From contig JAEWFG010000006.1 of assembly GCA_023388935.1 (NCBI GenBank), positions 11,202 through 75,201 on the forward strand: a DNA stretch of 64,000 nt, read 5' to 3'. The notes beneath the pieces were generated by a model. That model did no database searches. It had not been told where the DNA came from and was given only the letters and a program-made list of their open reading frames with translations. Numbering within the stretch: the stretch's first letter is position 1; each line of letters starts with the position of its first letter. Origin of the DNA: Pseudomonadota bacterium (GTDB lineage Bacteria; Pseudomonadota; Alphaproteobacteria; Rhizobiales; Xanthobacteraceae). Position numbers and translations under genes: made by a program. Positions 26,026 to 34,997 of this stretch are shown here, piece by piece.

Positions 26026-27438
26026 ATGCATCAAACCGTCACAAAGCAAATCGACTCGTCCCGCCGCTGGTGGGTGCTGGCGATCGTCGTGGCCGCCCAG
26101 TTCATGTTCGGCGTCGATGCCTTCATCGTGAACGTCGCCATTCCCACCATCGCGGTCGATCTGCACGCAACGCCGGCGCAGATCGAATCCGTCATCGCCA
26201 TCTACCTGATCGGCTATGCTACGCTGGTCGTCACCGGCGGCCGCCTCGGCGACATCCACGGCACGAGGAACGTCTTCCTCGCCGGCGTGCTCGGCTTCAC
26301 CCTGACGTCGCTCTGGTGCGGATTGGCGCAATCCGGCGCGGAGCTGATCGTCGCGCGGTTGGCGCAGGGCGCCACTGCCGCGTTGATGGTGCCGCAGGTT
26401 CTGGCGACGCTGCATCTGCTGTTCGCGGATGACTCGCGCAGTCGCGCCTTCGGCATCTATGGCATCGTGCTAGGGCTTGCGGGTGCCGCAGGCTTCCTGC
26501 TTGGTGGCCTCCTGGTCACGATCGATCTCGTCGGCGCCGGCTGGCGTTCAGTGTTCTTCGTCAACGTTCCCTGCGGCCTCGTCATCGCCGCTGCCGCATG
26601 GCGCCTCATGCCGTCGGTCCCGCGCCGGCGCGGCACGCAACTCGATATCAGGGGCAGCGTGGTCCTGTTCGCGGGATTGTTGTGCCTGATCGGGCCGCTG
26701 TTGTTCGGCCATGATTTCGGTTGGGCGCCGTGGCTGTGGGCGATGATGGCGATCGGCGGTGTGATTCTCGCGGCATTGCCACGGCTCGAACATGCGGTCG
26801 CGCGGGCCGGCGGCATGCCGTTGATCGATCTGACGCTGCTGGCGGACACGGCCTTCCTGCGCGGCCTTGGCGCAGCGTTCTTTTTCTTCGCCGCCAATCT
26901 CTCGTTCTACCTGGTCATGACGCTGTTCATGCAGCGTGGCCTCGGGATTCCGCCGCTCGCAGCCGGCCTTGCCTTCATTCCACTCGCGCTCGCCTTTGTC
27001 GTGGCGTCGCGCCATAGGGGCGCGCGGGCGCGGCATCGCGGCACCAGGGTGTTGATCGAAGGCTGCATGTTGCAGATCGCCGGCCTTGCGGCGCTGGCAC
27101 TTGTTGCCGGCTATACAGCTGCGCCGACGCCGGTCCTGCTCGCGTTCACCATGATCATCTTCGGCTACGGTCAGGGCCTGGTGATGGCGCCGCTCTCCGG
27201 TGCGGTGCTCTCGACGGTGAAGCCCGCCGCGGCAGGCTCGGCCTCCGGCATGTACGGCACCACGGCGCAGATCGGAAATGCGGCCGGAGTGGCCGCAATT
27301 GGTGCGATGTTCTTCGCGGTCGAAGCGTTGCAATCAGCGCGCGCAGGTTTCTTCGTTTCGCTCGCGCTGTTTGCGGCCTTCATCATGATCTGCGCCGCAT
27401 TCCTGACGTGGATGCGCCGTGCATCTGCACGAAGTTGA
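26026..27438 (+). CDS. MFS drug-resistance-type exporter (EmrB/QacA-like)
   Basis: A 470-residue membrane protein with 12-14 helices. Motif A-like GGRLGDIHGTRNVF follows the second helix, and FMFGVDAFIVNVAIPTI in helix one is typical of the DHA2 drug exporters. The start is ATG at 26026. It is divergent from the flavin monooxygenase with 234 bp between them, so shared control is possible. It probably exports a toxic or hydrophobic compound. Confidence 0.85.
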   Translation: MHQTVTKQIDSSRRWWVLAIVVAAQFMFGVDAFIVNVAIPTIAVDLHATPAQIESVIAIYLIGYATLVVTGGRLGDIHGTRNVFLAGVLGFTLTSLWCGLAQSGAELIVARLAQGATAALMVPQVLATLHLLFADDSRSRAFGIYGIVLGLAGAAGFLLGGLLVTIDLVGAGWRSVFFVNVPCGLVIAAAAWRLMPSVPRRRGTQLDIRGSVVLFAGLLCLIGPLLFGHDFGWAPWLWAMMAIGGVILAALPRLEHAVARAGGMPLIDLTLLADTAFLRGLGAAFFFFAANLSFYLVMTLFMQRGLGIPPLAAGLAFIPLALAFVVASRHRGARARHRGTRVLIEGCMLQIAGLAALALVAGYTAAPTPVLLAFTMIIFGYGQGLVMAPLSGAVLSTVKPAAAGSASGMYGTTAQIGNAAGVAAIGAMFFAVEALQSARAGFFVSLALFAAFIMICAAFLTWMRRASARS

Positions 27439-27551
27439 GGCATTGGGGTTAATACGCCCGGATTATTGCGGGCTTTTGCACACTTTTTATTTTGCGCTGC
27501 AGCAACTATTTGGTTTGGGTGGACGTTGAACGTCGCCTACCAGGAGTTGCC

Positions 27552-28730
27552 GTGTCACTCGCCAGAAATGTCGATCTCTTGAGACATCTGCCAAGGGTGG
27601 ATGGCCTGCGCCTTGCCGAATTCGGCCGCAGCGCGGATGCGTCCAGTGCGTTGGAAGAAGTCACGGGCTTCGGCGACAATCCCGGCAATTTGCGCATGTT
27701 CGCCTTCGTGCCGGAGCAACTGCAAAAGCCGCGCGCGCTCGTCGTCGTGCTGCATGGTTGCGGCCAGACCGCGGCGACCTACGATCGCGGTGCGGGATGG
27801 TCGACGCTCGCGAGGCACTACGGCTTCGCGTTGTTGATGCCCGAGCAGCAGCGCATCAACAACGGCAACACCTGCTTCAACTGGTTCAATCCGGAAGACA
27901 CTGCCCGGGGCAGCGGCGAGCCGCGTTCGATCCGCGAGATGATCGCGCACATGGTGGAAACGCATCGCATCGATCCCGGGCGCATCTTCGTCACGGGGCT
28001 GTCCGCCGGCGGCGGCATGACGTCGGTGATGCTCGCGACCTATCCGGAAGTGTTTGCGGCCGGCGCGGTGATCGCGGGATTGCCTTACGGCGTTGCATCG
28101 AACCTGCGCGAAGCGCTGGACGGCATGTTCCATTCGCCGGCCCGGTCCGCGCGCGAGCTCGGCGATTTCGTGCGCGGCGCCTCGCACCATCGCGGGCCGT
28201 GGCCGAAGATGTCGGTGTGGCACGGCAGCGCCGACCGCACCGTCAATCCCGGCAACGCCAACGAGATCGTCAAGCAGTGGCTCGACCTGCACGATCTGCC
28301 GGCGACGCCGATGGCGGAGACCAATGTCGACGGCTATCCGCGCCAGGCGTGGTGGAACGGGGACGGCGAGACGCTGGTCGAGTCCTATGCCATCACCGGC
28401 ATGGCGCACGGCACGCCGCTCGGACTCGCCGACAACGATCAGCGCTATGGCGAGGAAGGCGCGTTCCTGATTGAGGCAGGCATCTCCTCGTCCTACCATA
28501 TCGCAAAGTTCTTCGGCCTGACCGGCTGGATTCCGGATGCGGCCAGGAAGAAGGTGGATGCGAAGTCTGCAACGTCGAAACCGGCGCTGACGCCCGCGCC
28601 GCATCTCGCCCGCTCGATCCGCGCCGCGGTCGCCGACGAGCCGGCCGAACCGAAGCGCGAGGAGGCTCGCGGCTTCGATCTCGGCCAGATCATCACGCGC
28701 GCACTGACCGCCGCGGGTTTGATGAAGTAG
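27552..28730 (+). CDS. PHB depolymerase-family / feruloyl-esterase-like hydrolase
   Basis: A 392-residue alpha/beta hydrolase. The oxyanion region is VVVLHGCGQTA, the nucleophile Ser151 sits in GLSAGG, followed by SVMLATYPEVFAAGAVIAG, and the later Asp and His lie in HGSADRTVNP and ITGMAHGTPL. The GTG at 27552 is used because CAGGAG lies just upstream. This family cleaves polyhydroxyalkanoate or aryl esters. No clear signal peptide is seen, which leaves open whether it acts inside the cell. The C-terminal 80 residues are low-complexity, rich in Ala, Pro and Lys. Confidence 0.85.
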   Translation: MSLARNVDLLRHLPRVDGLRLAEFGRSADASSALEEVTGFGDNPGNLRMFAFVPEQLQKPRALVVVLHGCGQTAATYDRGAGWSTLARHYGFALLMPEQQRINNGNTCFNWFNPEDTARGSGEPRSIREMIAHMVETHRIDPGRIFVTGLSAGGGMTSVMLATYPEVFAAGAVIAGLPYGVASNLREALDGMFHSPARSARELGDFVRGASHHRGPWPKMSVWHGSADRTVNPGNANEIVKQWLDLHDLPATPMAETNVDGYPRQAWWNGDGETLVESYAITGMAHGTPLGLADNDQRYGEEGAFLIEAGISSSYHIAKFFGLTGWIPDAARKKVDAKSATSKPALTPAPHLARSIRAAVADEPAEPKREEARGFDLGQIITRALTAAGLMK

Positions 28731-28778
28731 CAAGCGCACAAGGCATTCGCGTGAGTTGCGCGCCGCAACGAAGGTGCG

Positions 28779-28896
28779 CTCCCTCTCCCGCTTGCGGGAG
28801 AGGGTTGGGGAGAGAGTGCCTCCACGGCGGGATTCCCCAGAGGCGAGAGCCGTCACCCGGCGCTTCGCACCGACCTCTCCCGCAAGCGGGAGAGGT
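28779..28896. repeat. palindromic repeat, CTCCCGCTTGCGGGAG family
   Basis: CCCTCTCCCGCTTGCGGGAG with GGGGAGAG at the left end and CCTCTCCCGCAAGCGGGAG at the right, in inverted order. It separates the convergent esterase and small-protein genes and may act as a two-way terminator. Confidence 0.8.
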
Positions 28897-28927
28897 AAGA
28901 GGAGCCCGCGGCAGCTGAAGCGAGTCT

Positions 28928-29233
28928 CTAGCCGGCCGTCTGATCGATCATCTCGATCGGCGTCACCGTCACCTCGCCGCCCGCGACCTTCCGCGTCATC
29001 TCCGAATAGTGCTTGAAGAAGTCGCGCGCTTGCAGCGCTTTTTGCGCGGCATCGTCGGTGACGCTGGCGAGATGGAAATAGCTGCCATCGTCGCGGTTCT
29101 TGATGCAGCGATAGCCGATCCGCCCTTTCAGCTCCGGGTCATCGTCGATCGCCTTGATGAAGCGGCGGATCTCCTGGTGCCAGGCGTCCGTCGTGCCGTT
29201 CTTGAACTGGTACCTGATCATGAAGTGCTTCAT
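28928..29233 (-). CDS. small dimeric alpha/beta-barrel-like protein (ABM type)
   Basis: A 101-residue protein starting at ATG 29233 (MKHFMIRYQFKNGTTDAWH). The pattern of a beta strand, a helix with DAWHQEIRRFIKAID, and a second repeat with DDAAQKALQARDFFKHYSEM resembles the antibiotic-biosynthesis-monooxygenase/ferredoxin-like fold used by small stress or quinone-modifying enzymes. It is transcribed away from an HxlR regulator with 193 bp between them, an arrangement usual for HxlR targets. The reaction is unknown. Confidence 0.75.
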   Translation of the reverse strand: MKHFMIRYQFKNGTTDAWHQEIRRFIKAIDDDPELKGRIGYRCIKNRDDGSYFHLASVTDDAAQKALQARDFFKHYSEMTRKVAGGEVTVTPIEMIDQTAG

Positions 29234-29290
29234 GTGACGCTCCCTGTTCATCATGCGCGTCATCATCTGCGGCTTGCGCGCCGTCCTGCA

Positions 29291-29317
29291 AGTATGGACA
29301 AAATTGATAGTATGGAC
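29291..29317. promoter_or_regulatory. direct repeat AGTATGGAC x2 in a divergent intergenic region
   Basis: Two identical 9-base words at 29291-29299 and 29309-29317, 18 bp apart, lie between the divergent HxlR-type regulator and its small-protein neighbour. They are 58-84 bp upstream of the small-protein start. They are a candidate operator for the regulator. Confidence 0.45.
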
Positions 29318-29344
29318 TTTTTCGGCGTCGCTCTTATCCTCCGC

Positions 29345-29404
29345 CAAAGCGTTTTCGAGCGAAGTGGATACCGGTTCGCGTCAAGAAAACGCGTCAAACA
29401 AGAA
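29345..29404. repeat. GCGTTTTCGAGCGAAGTGG repeat element
   Basis: The sequence GCGTTTTCGAGCGAAGTGG followed by CCGGTTCGCGTCAAGAAAAC contains inverted GTTTTC and GAAAAC. I recall near-identical elements scattered through Bradyrhizobium genomes. It lies directly before the ribosome binding site of the HxlR gene, so it forms part of that leader. Confidence 0.55.
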
Positions 29405-29426
29405 GCTCGCACATGGAGGAGACGTC

Positions 29427-29795
29427 ATGACAAAGGCTTCCCCCGCGCGCGCCTGCCCGGTCGCGGCGTTTCAGAAGATGATCAGCGGCAAGTACAAGCT
29501 CCGCATCGTCTGGGATCTCAAGGACGGCCCGCGCCGCTATGGCGAGATCCGGAGCGGCCTGTTGCGCGGCGCTAGCGGCAGCGCGGCGATCACCCCGCGC
29601 GTGCTCAGCCGTGAATTGAAGGCGCTGACAGCGAGCGGCCTGATCGACCGCAAGGATTTTGGCGAGGTGCCGCCGAAGGTCGAGTATCGCCTGACCCGCA
29701 AGGGCAAGAGTTTTGTGCCGGTCGTCGCCGCGATCCGTGAATGGGGCGAGCGCAATCTCGGTGAGGCAGCGGCGCTGGCGGACGCCGCCGAGTAG
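29427..29795 (+). CDS. HxlR-family transcriptional regulator
   Basis: A 122-residue winged-helix protein. Cys10 in ARACPVAAF matches the conserved N-terminal Cys position of many HxlR sensors. The recognition part is RYGEIRSG...ITPRVLSRELKAL, and the wing is VPPKVEYRLTRKG. The ATG at 29427 follows TGGAGGAGA. Divergent from the small ABM-type gene, it probably represses or activates that gene in response to an electrophile or quinone. This is inferred from the family, not shown. Confidence 0.88.
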   Translation: MTKASPARACPVAAFQKMISGKYKLRIVWDLKDGPRRYGEIRSGLLRGASGSAAITPRVLSRELKALTASGLIDRKDFGEVPPKVEYRLTRKGKSFVPVVAAIREWGERNLGEAAALADAAE

Positions 29796-29892
29796 AGCAT
29801 GATCCGGACCCGAAGGGCCGCGTCAGCGCAAAGTGTGAAGCGGTTTTCCCTCGCGACAAACGCGGAACGCGTTTGCGCGGAGATCATGCTCA
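29796..29892. repeat. GAGCATGATCC...GATCATGCTC inverted repeat element
   Basis: Inverted ends GAGCATGATCCGGACC and GAGATCATGCTC enclose GTGTGAAGCGGTTTTCC. The element fills the space between the convergent HxlR and MBL genes and can form a long hairpin that could end both transcripts. Confidence 0.65.
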
Positions 29893-29905
29893 AGCAAAAA
29901 GCGGT

Positions 29906-30586
29906 CTACATCTCGCCGGTGATGAACGGATTGGTCATCCGTTCCTGGCCGATGCTCGAGCCGGCACCGTGGCCGCAGATGAAGCCGACGTCGTCGCCGA
30001 GCGGCAGCAGCTTGGTCATGATCGAGTTGATCAGCGTGGCGTGATCGCCGCCGGGCAGGTCGGTGCGTCCGACCGAGCCCGCGAACAGCACGTCGCCGAC
30101 ATGGGCGAAGCGCAGCTCCCTGTTGAAGAACACCACGCTGCCGGGCGAGTGGCCGGGGCAGTGAAAGATGTCGAACCGCAAGCCGCCGATCGACACGGTA
30201 TCGCCTTCGTCGAGCCAGCGGTCCGGCGTAAAATTGCGCCCACCGGTCATGCCGAAGCGCGCGCCGCTCTCGACCACATTGTCGAGCAGGAATTTGTCCG
30301 CGACATGCGGGCCCTCGATCGGCACCTTCAGCGCATCGCGCAGCTCGGCCGCGCCGCCGACATGGTCGATATGGCCGTGCGTCAACCAGATCTTCTCCAC
30401 GGTGACGCCGGTCTGCTTGATCGCCTCCAGGATCTTCGGCACGTCGCCGCCGGGGTCGATCACCACGGCCTTCTTGCCGGGCTCGTCCCAGATGATGGTG
30501 CAGTTCTGCTCGAACAGCGTCACGGGAACGATGATCGCGCCCGCCTTGGCTTGTCGGGAGTCTTGGGTATCATTTTGCTCGGTCAT
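29906..30586 (-). CDS. MBL-fold hydrolase, glyoxalase-II-like
   Basis: A 226-residue metallo-beta-lactamase-fold protein. The metal motif is THGHIDHVGG near residue 75, with later ligands in CPGHSPGSVVF, HVGDVLFAG and CGHGAGS. Start at ATG 30586 (MTEQND). The size and GDVLFAGSVGRTDLPGG motif match the glyoxalase-II-like single-domain hydrolases (YcbL type). It likely hydrolyses a thioester in the cytoplasm; the physiological substrate is not known. Confidence 0.85.
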   Translation of the reverse strand: MTEQNDTQDSRQAKAGAIIVPVTLFEQNCTIIWDEPGKKAVVIDPGGDVPKILEAIKQTGVTVEKIWLTHGHIDHVGGAAELRDALKVPIEGPHVADKFLLDNVVESGARFGMTGGRNFTPDRWLDEGDTVSIGGLRFDIFHCPGHSPGSVVFFNRELRFAHVGDVLFAGSVGRTDLPGGDHATLINSIMTKLLPLGDDVGFICGHGAGSSIGQERMTNPFITGEM

Positions 30587-30771
30587 GGCCTCACAATGCC
30601 GATTTTTGCCATGCCGCCAAGCAAAAGATTTGTGGCCCGAGCCGGGAACGAACCCGGGAACAGCCACGCCAACCGTCACACGGCCGTCCCAATTCGCTTG
30701 CTGTTTTGAACCGTGGCGTTCCTTCCGCGTTCTCTCGCGCGAGAAGGAGATTTTTGGGTGGGTTTTCCAAC

Positions 30772-32370
30772 ATGGCTCAGGGCGGCGAGAATTGGTGGCG
30801 CGACGGCATCTTCTATCAGATCTACCCGCGCTCGTTTCAGGACTCGGATGGCGACGGCGTCGGCGATCTCCCGGGCATCCTTCGCCGTCTGCCCTATGTG
30901 AAATCGCTTGGCGTCGATGCGATCTGGCTGTCGCCGATCTTCCCGTCGCCGATGGCGGATTTCGGCTACGACACTTCCGACTATACCGGCATCGAGCCGC
31001 TGTTCGGCACGATGGCGGATTTCGATGCGCTGCTCGCCGCCGCCCATGACAACGACCTGAAGCTGATCCTCGATCTCGTGCCGAACCACACCTCCGACCA
31101 GCATCCCTGGTTCGTCGAGAGCCGGTCCTCGCGCGACAATCCCAAGCGCGACTGGTACATCTGGCGCGATCCGGGACCGGATGGCGGCGTGCCGAACAAC
31201 TGGCTGTCCGAGTTCGGCGGCAGCGCGTGGCAATTCGACGAGACGACAGGTCAATATTACTACCACGCCTTCCTCGTCCAGCAGCCAGACCTGAACTGGC
31301 GCAATCCGGACGTTCGCGCGGCGATCTACGACGTGATGCGGTTTTGGCTCGAGAAGGGCGTCGACGGCTTTCGCGTCGATGTGATCTGGCACCTGATCAA
31401 GGATGCCGAGTTTCGCGACAACCCGCCGAACCCGCATTACGTCGAGGGCCGGCCACCGCACGAGAAGATCCTGACGCAGTACTCCACCGACCAGCCGGAG
31501 GTGCATGACGTCGTCGCCGAGATGCGGCACGTCACCGATGCCTATCGCGACCGCGTGCTGATCGGCGAGATCTATCTGCCGCTGCATCGCCTGATGGCCT
31601 ATTACGGCAACGATCTCACCGGCGCGCAGATGCCGTTCAACTTCGCGCTGCTCTCGACCTTCTGGAGCGCGCGTTCGATCGAGAAGATCATCGAGGACTA
31701 CGAGAAGGCGCTGCCGAAGGGCGCCTGGCCGAACTGGGTGCTCGGCAATCACGATCGTCCGCGCGTTGCGAGCCGCGTCGGGCCTGAGCAGGCCCGCGTC
31801 GCCGCCATGCTGCTGCTCACGCTGCGCGGCACGCCGACGCTCTATTATGGGGACGAGATCGGCATGCATCAGCTCGCGATCGCGCCCGAGGATGTCCGCG
31901 ACCCCTTCGAGAAGAACGTCCCCGGCATCGGCGTCGGGCGCGACGGCTGCCGCACGCCGATGCAATGGGATTCATCGAGCTTCGCCGGCTTCTCGGACGT
32001 CAAGCCGTGGCTGCCGCTGCCCGAGGATCATATCCACGAGAACGTCGTCAATCTCGAAGCCGATTCGCGCTCGATCCTCACTTTGAACAAGCGCCTGATT
32101 GCCTTGCGGAAGACCTGCCCGCCGCTGGTGTCGGGCGATTATCATCCGATCGCAGCGCAGGGCGATCTGTTGGTCTATCGCCGCGCGACCGAGGACAGGG
32201 CGGTGATCGTCGTGCTCAATCTCGGTCCCGACCCGATCGCCGTCACCACCAGCGCCATCCGCTTCGGCAGCGAGATCCTGCTGTCGACATTCCTCGATCG
32301 CGAGGGCGAGAGGCTGGAAGGCGTGCTGGATTTGCGTGGCAATGAGGGCGTGATTGTCGCGCCGCCCTAG
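30772..32370 (+). CDS. GH13 alpha-glucosidase
   Basis: A 532-residue glycoside hydrolase of family 13. The nucleophile is Asp203 in GFRVDVI, the acid/base is Glu266 in LIGEIY, and the transition-state stabiliser is Asp328 in LGNHDRPR. The early motif DGVGDLPGI and a C-terminal beta domain are present, so the length is normal. The ATG at 30772 has only a weak ribosome binding site; a TTG at 30754 in the same frame sits just behind GAGAAGGAGA and may be the true start. It hydrolyses alpha-glucosides in the cytoplasm. It converges with a second GH13 gene. Confidence 0.88.
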   Translation: MAQGGENWWRDGIFYQIYPRSFQDSDGDGVGDLPGILRRLPYVKSLGVDAIWLSPIFPSPMADFGYDTSDYTGIEPLFGTMADFDALLAAAHDNDLKLILDLVPNHTSDQHPWFVESRSSRDNPKRDWYIWRDPGPDGGVPNNWLSEFGGSAWQFDETTGQYYYHAFLVQQPDLNWRNPDVRAAIYDVMRFWLEKGVDGFRVDVIWHLIKDAEFRDNPPNPHYVEGRPPHEKILTQYSTDQPEVHDVVAEMRHVTDAYRDRVLIGEIYLPLHRLMAYYGNDLTGAQMPFNFALLSTFWSARSIEKIIEDYEKALPKGAWPNWVLGNHDRPRVASRVGPEQARVAAMLLLTLRGTPTLYYGDEIGMHQLAIAPEDVRDPFEKNVPGIGVGRDGCRTPMQWDSSSFAGFSDVKPWLPLPEDHIHENVVNLEADSRSILTLNKRLIALRKTCPPLVSGDYHPIAAQGDLLVYRRATEDRAVIVVLNLGPDPIAVTTSAIRFGSEILLSTFLDREGERLEGVLDLRGNEGVIVAPP

Positions 32371-32499
32371 CTGTCGTCCCGGGGCGCGACGTAGTCGCGC
32401 ATAACTCCAAGGAGTAGTTTTGCGAAGACTCGGAGTTGCCAGCCCGCGCCATAACCTCTCCCGGGGTTATGGGTCCGCTGCGCTAGGCGGGGACGACAG
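32371..32499. repeat. long palindromic repeat, GTCGTCCCGG family
   Basis: Starts CTGTCGTCCCGGGGCGCGA and ends GGGGACGACAG, with an inner TAACTCC...GGAGTTG pair and GGGGTTATGGGTCC. It fills the space between two convergent GH13 genes and could serve as their common terminator. Confidence 0.8.
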
Positions 32500-32511
32500 T
32501 AGTGGGTGCAC

Positions 32512-34212
32512 CTACCCCGGATGCTTCTTCCCGCGCACCGTATTCTCGTCGATGTCGCTCCGCTTCAACAGATAGTCCAGCCCGCCGACGCGATACCAGC
32601 GATAGCCGTAGGGCTCCAGCACGACGCGGTGCTGGCCGCGCTTGTCGGCGTGACTGTGGTCTTCCGCGAGCAGGTTGATCAGGTGCTCGCCGGCCTCACC
32701 GGACAGTTGGGTTGAAAACGCGATCTCGCGCGGCTTTTCGTCGAGATTGTGCACGAACAGCACGGAATTGTTGCGCCAGTCGTAGCGGATGATGAAGACC
32801 GCGGGGTCACGCGTCGGGATGATCACGAAGTCGCCCCAGCCGATCTCGGGCACCTCCTTGCGCATGCGGACGATGCGCTCGGTCCAGTTCAACATGGAGT
32901 TGGGATCGCGCCGCTGTTTTGCGACGTTGACGTGCTCGAAGCCGTAGGGCCCCTTGTCGATGACCGGGCACGCCGGCTTGCTGCTCTTGGTGAAGCCGCC
33001 ATGCGGCTCGGTCGACCATTGCATCGGCGTCCGCGCGCAATTGCGCTCCGGCAGTGAGAGATCGTCGCCCATCGCGATCTCGTCGCCATAGCGGATGACA
33101 GGCGTTCCCGGCAGCGTGCACATCAGGCTATAGGCAAGCTCGAGCCGCCGGCGGTCGCCGCCCAGCATCGGCGCAAGGCGGCGGCGGATGCCGCGGTCAT
33201 AGAGCTGCATGTCCTTGTCGGGGCCGAAGCATTTGAACACGGTCTCGCGCTGCGCCTTGGTCAGCCGGCCGAGATCGAGCTCGTCGTGATTGCGCAGGAA
33301 CAGGCCCCATTGCGCCGAGGCCGGCCGCGGCTTGGTCGCCTTCAGCGCCTTCGCCAGTGGGCGCGAATCGGCGGAAGCGAGCGCGTAGAACAAATGCTGA
33401 TTGACGTGGAAGTTGAACATCATGTGCATGCGATCAGCGTCGCGGCCGTAATATTCCATGTCCGTTTCCGGCAGCACATTGGCTTCTGCGAGGATGATGG
33501 CGTCGCCCTGGCGCCATTGCAGGAACTCGCGGAAGGCACGCAGCATGTCATACTGCTCGGTCGGCTTCGTCACCTTCGCGCCCTTGGTCGCGATCACAAA
33601 GGGCACCGCGTCCATGCGGAAGCCGGAGACGCCGAGCTGGATCCAGAAGCCCATGATCTTCAGGATCTCGGCCTGCACGTGCGGGTTGGACGTGTTGAGA
33701 TCGGGCTGGAAATCGTAGAAGCGGTGGAAGAACCAGGCGCCCGCCTCCTTGTCGCGCGTCCAGGTCGACTTCTGCACGCCGGGAAACACCATGCCCTTGT
33801 TGGCGTTTGCGGGCTTCTTGTCGGACCACACATACCAGTCGCGATAGGGTGAGGTCCTGTCGCGCCGCGCCTCCTTGAACCAGTGATGCTGGTCCGAGGT
33901 GTGGTTGACGACGAGATCGATGATGACGCGGATGCCACGCTGCTTGCAGCCATGGGTGAATTCGACGAAATCGCCGAGCGTGCCGTAGCGGGAGTCGACG
34001 CTGTAATAGTCGGCGATGTCGTAGCCATCGTCGCGGCCCGGCGAAGTCTGGAACGGCATCAGCCAGATCGTGGTGATGCCGAGGCCGTGCAGATAGTCGA
34101 GCCGGCGCAGCAGCCCCTTGAAATCGCCGACGCCGTCGCCGTTGGCGTCCATATAGGTGCCGACGGAAAGGCAATAGATCACGCCGTTCTTGTACCAGAG
34201 ATCGTCGATCAT
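32512..34212 (-). CDS. GH13 alpha-amylase family protein, trehalose-synthase-like
   Basis: A 566-residue GH13 enzyme. Asp201 in GFRMDAVPF, Glu243 in ILAEAN and Asp310 in RNHDELD form the catalytic set. The order of segments (MPFQTSPGRDDGYDIADYY; VNHTSDQHHWF) and the C-terminal beta domain resemble the trehalose-synthase/maltose-transglucosylating branch. The start is ATG at 34212. The kinase fusion typical of some trehalose synthases is absent. It may interconvert maltose and trehalose or hydrolyse alpha-glucans. Confidence 0.83.
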   Translation of the reverse strand: MIDDLWYKNGVIYCLSVGTYMDANGDGVGDFKGLLRRLDYLHGLGITTIWLMPFQTSPGRDDGYDIADYYSVDSRYGTLGDFVEFTHGCKQRGIRVIIDLVVNHTSDQHHWFKEARRDRTSPYRDWYVWSDKKPANANKGMVFPGVQKSTWTRDKEAGAWFFHRFYDFQPDLNTSNPHVQAEILKIMGFWIQLGVSGFRMDAVPFVIATKGAKVTKPTEQYDMLRAFREFLQWRQGDAIILAEANVLPETDMEYYGRDADRMHMMFNFHVNQHLFYALASADSRPLAKALKATKPRPASAQWGLFLRNHDELDLGRLTKAQRETVFKCFGPDKDMQLYDRGIRRRLAPMLGGDRRRLELAYSLMCTLPGTPVIRYGDEIAMGDDLSLPERNCARTPMQWSTEPHGGFTKSSKPACPVIDKGPYGFEHVNVAKQRRDPNSMLNWTERIVRMRKEVPEIGWGDFVIIPTRDPAVFIIRYDWRNNSVLFVHNLDEKPREIAFSTQLSGEAGEHLINLLAEDHSHADKRGQHRVVLEPYGYRWYRVGGLDYLLKRSDIDENTVRGKKHPG

Positions 34213-34289
34213 GCGCCGCAGCCTCGAGGTCCGCCCAGGCGGCGGCTGCGTGATAAGTGCTAGGGGAAGGGGAGGTTCCGCGGTTCGAT

Positions 34290-34456
34290 GTCGTCCCGGG
34301 GCGCGCGAAGCGCGAGCCCGGGACCCATAACCCCAGGGAGTAGTTTAGCGAAGATTCGGGGTGACCCACTTCGCCCACAACCGCTTCCTGTGGCTATGGA
34401 TTCTCAGATGCGCAATTGCGCATCATAGCTCGCGCTTCGCGCGCCCCGGAATGACG
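34290..34456. repeat. long palindromic repeat, GTCGTCCCGG family (mosaic copy)
   Basis: Left end GTCGTCCCGGGGCGCGCGAA and inner GGGACCCATAACCCCAGGG, but the right end is GCGCGCCCCGGAATGACGG instead of a GGGACGAC mirror. It carries an extra GATGCGCAATTGCGCATC palindrome. It looks like a hybrid of two variants. Confidence 0.75.
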
Positions 34457-34495
34457 GACAGTGTGCACGACAACGGAATCGGCTAAACTCACGCC

Positions 34496-34987
34496 ATGGA
34501 CAACGCCGCCCGCAATATCGCCCTCGTGCCGCCGCCGGACGGCCGCCAGTCGGAAACGGCGCTGGCGATCGCGCGCGGCACGGCGCGGCTGCTCCGCTCG
34601 CTCGGCTTTTCCTGCATCAGCGAGTTGCCGCTTCCGTCGGGCCGGCGCGCCGATCTCGTGGCACTGAACGAGCGTGGCGAGATCTGGATCGTCGAGATCA
34701 AGTCGTCGGTCGAGGATTTGCGCGCTGATCAGAAATGGCACGAATACCGCGCTCATTGCGACCGGCTGTTCTTCGCCTTCACGCAGGAGCTGCCTTGCGA
34801 GATTTTTCCGCAAGACACCGGCCTGATCATCGCGGATGCCTACGGCGCGCACCTGCATTGCGAGGCGCCCGAGCACAAGCTGCCGGCGCCGACGCGCAAG
34901 CAGATGACGGTACGTTTCGCGATGGCGGCAGCCTTGCGCATCAACCGGCTGGTCGATCCGCAGGGGCACGCGGATTTCTGGGAGTGA
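34496..34987 (+). CDS. mmcB: MmcB-family DNA repair protein
   Basis: A 163-residue protein of the alphaproteobacterial MmcB/PD-(D/E)XK group. The motifs ADLVALNERGEIWIVEIKSS and DLRADQKWHEY match the nuclease-fold core with Asp, Glu and Lys in the expected D...ExK pattern. In Caulobacter, MmcB is SOS-linked and contributes to DNA damage tolerance, which is family knowledge. The start is ATG at 34496. It stands alone between two repeat elements, and no LexA box was recognised upstream. Confidence 0.85.
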   Translation: MDNAARNIALVPPPDGRQSETALAIARGTARLLRSLGFSCISELPLPSGRRADLVALNERGEIWIVEIKSSVEDLRADQKWHEYRAHCDRLFFAFTQELPCEIFPQDTGLIIADAYGAHLHCEAPEHKLPAPTRKQMTVRFAMAAALRINRLVDPQGHADFWE

Positions 34988-34997
34988 AACGGTCTCG

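Noticed and set aside
30630..30662. GGGTTCG-like arm suggesting a tRNA
   Set aside because: No acceptor, D or anticodon arm can be drawn around it.
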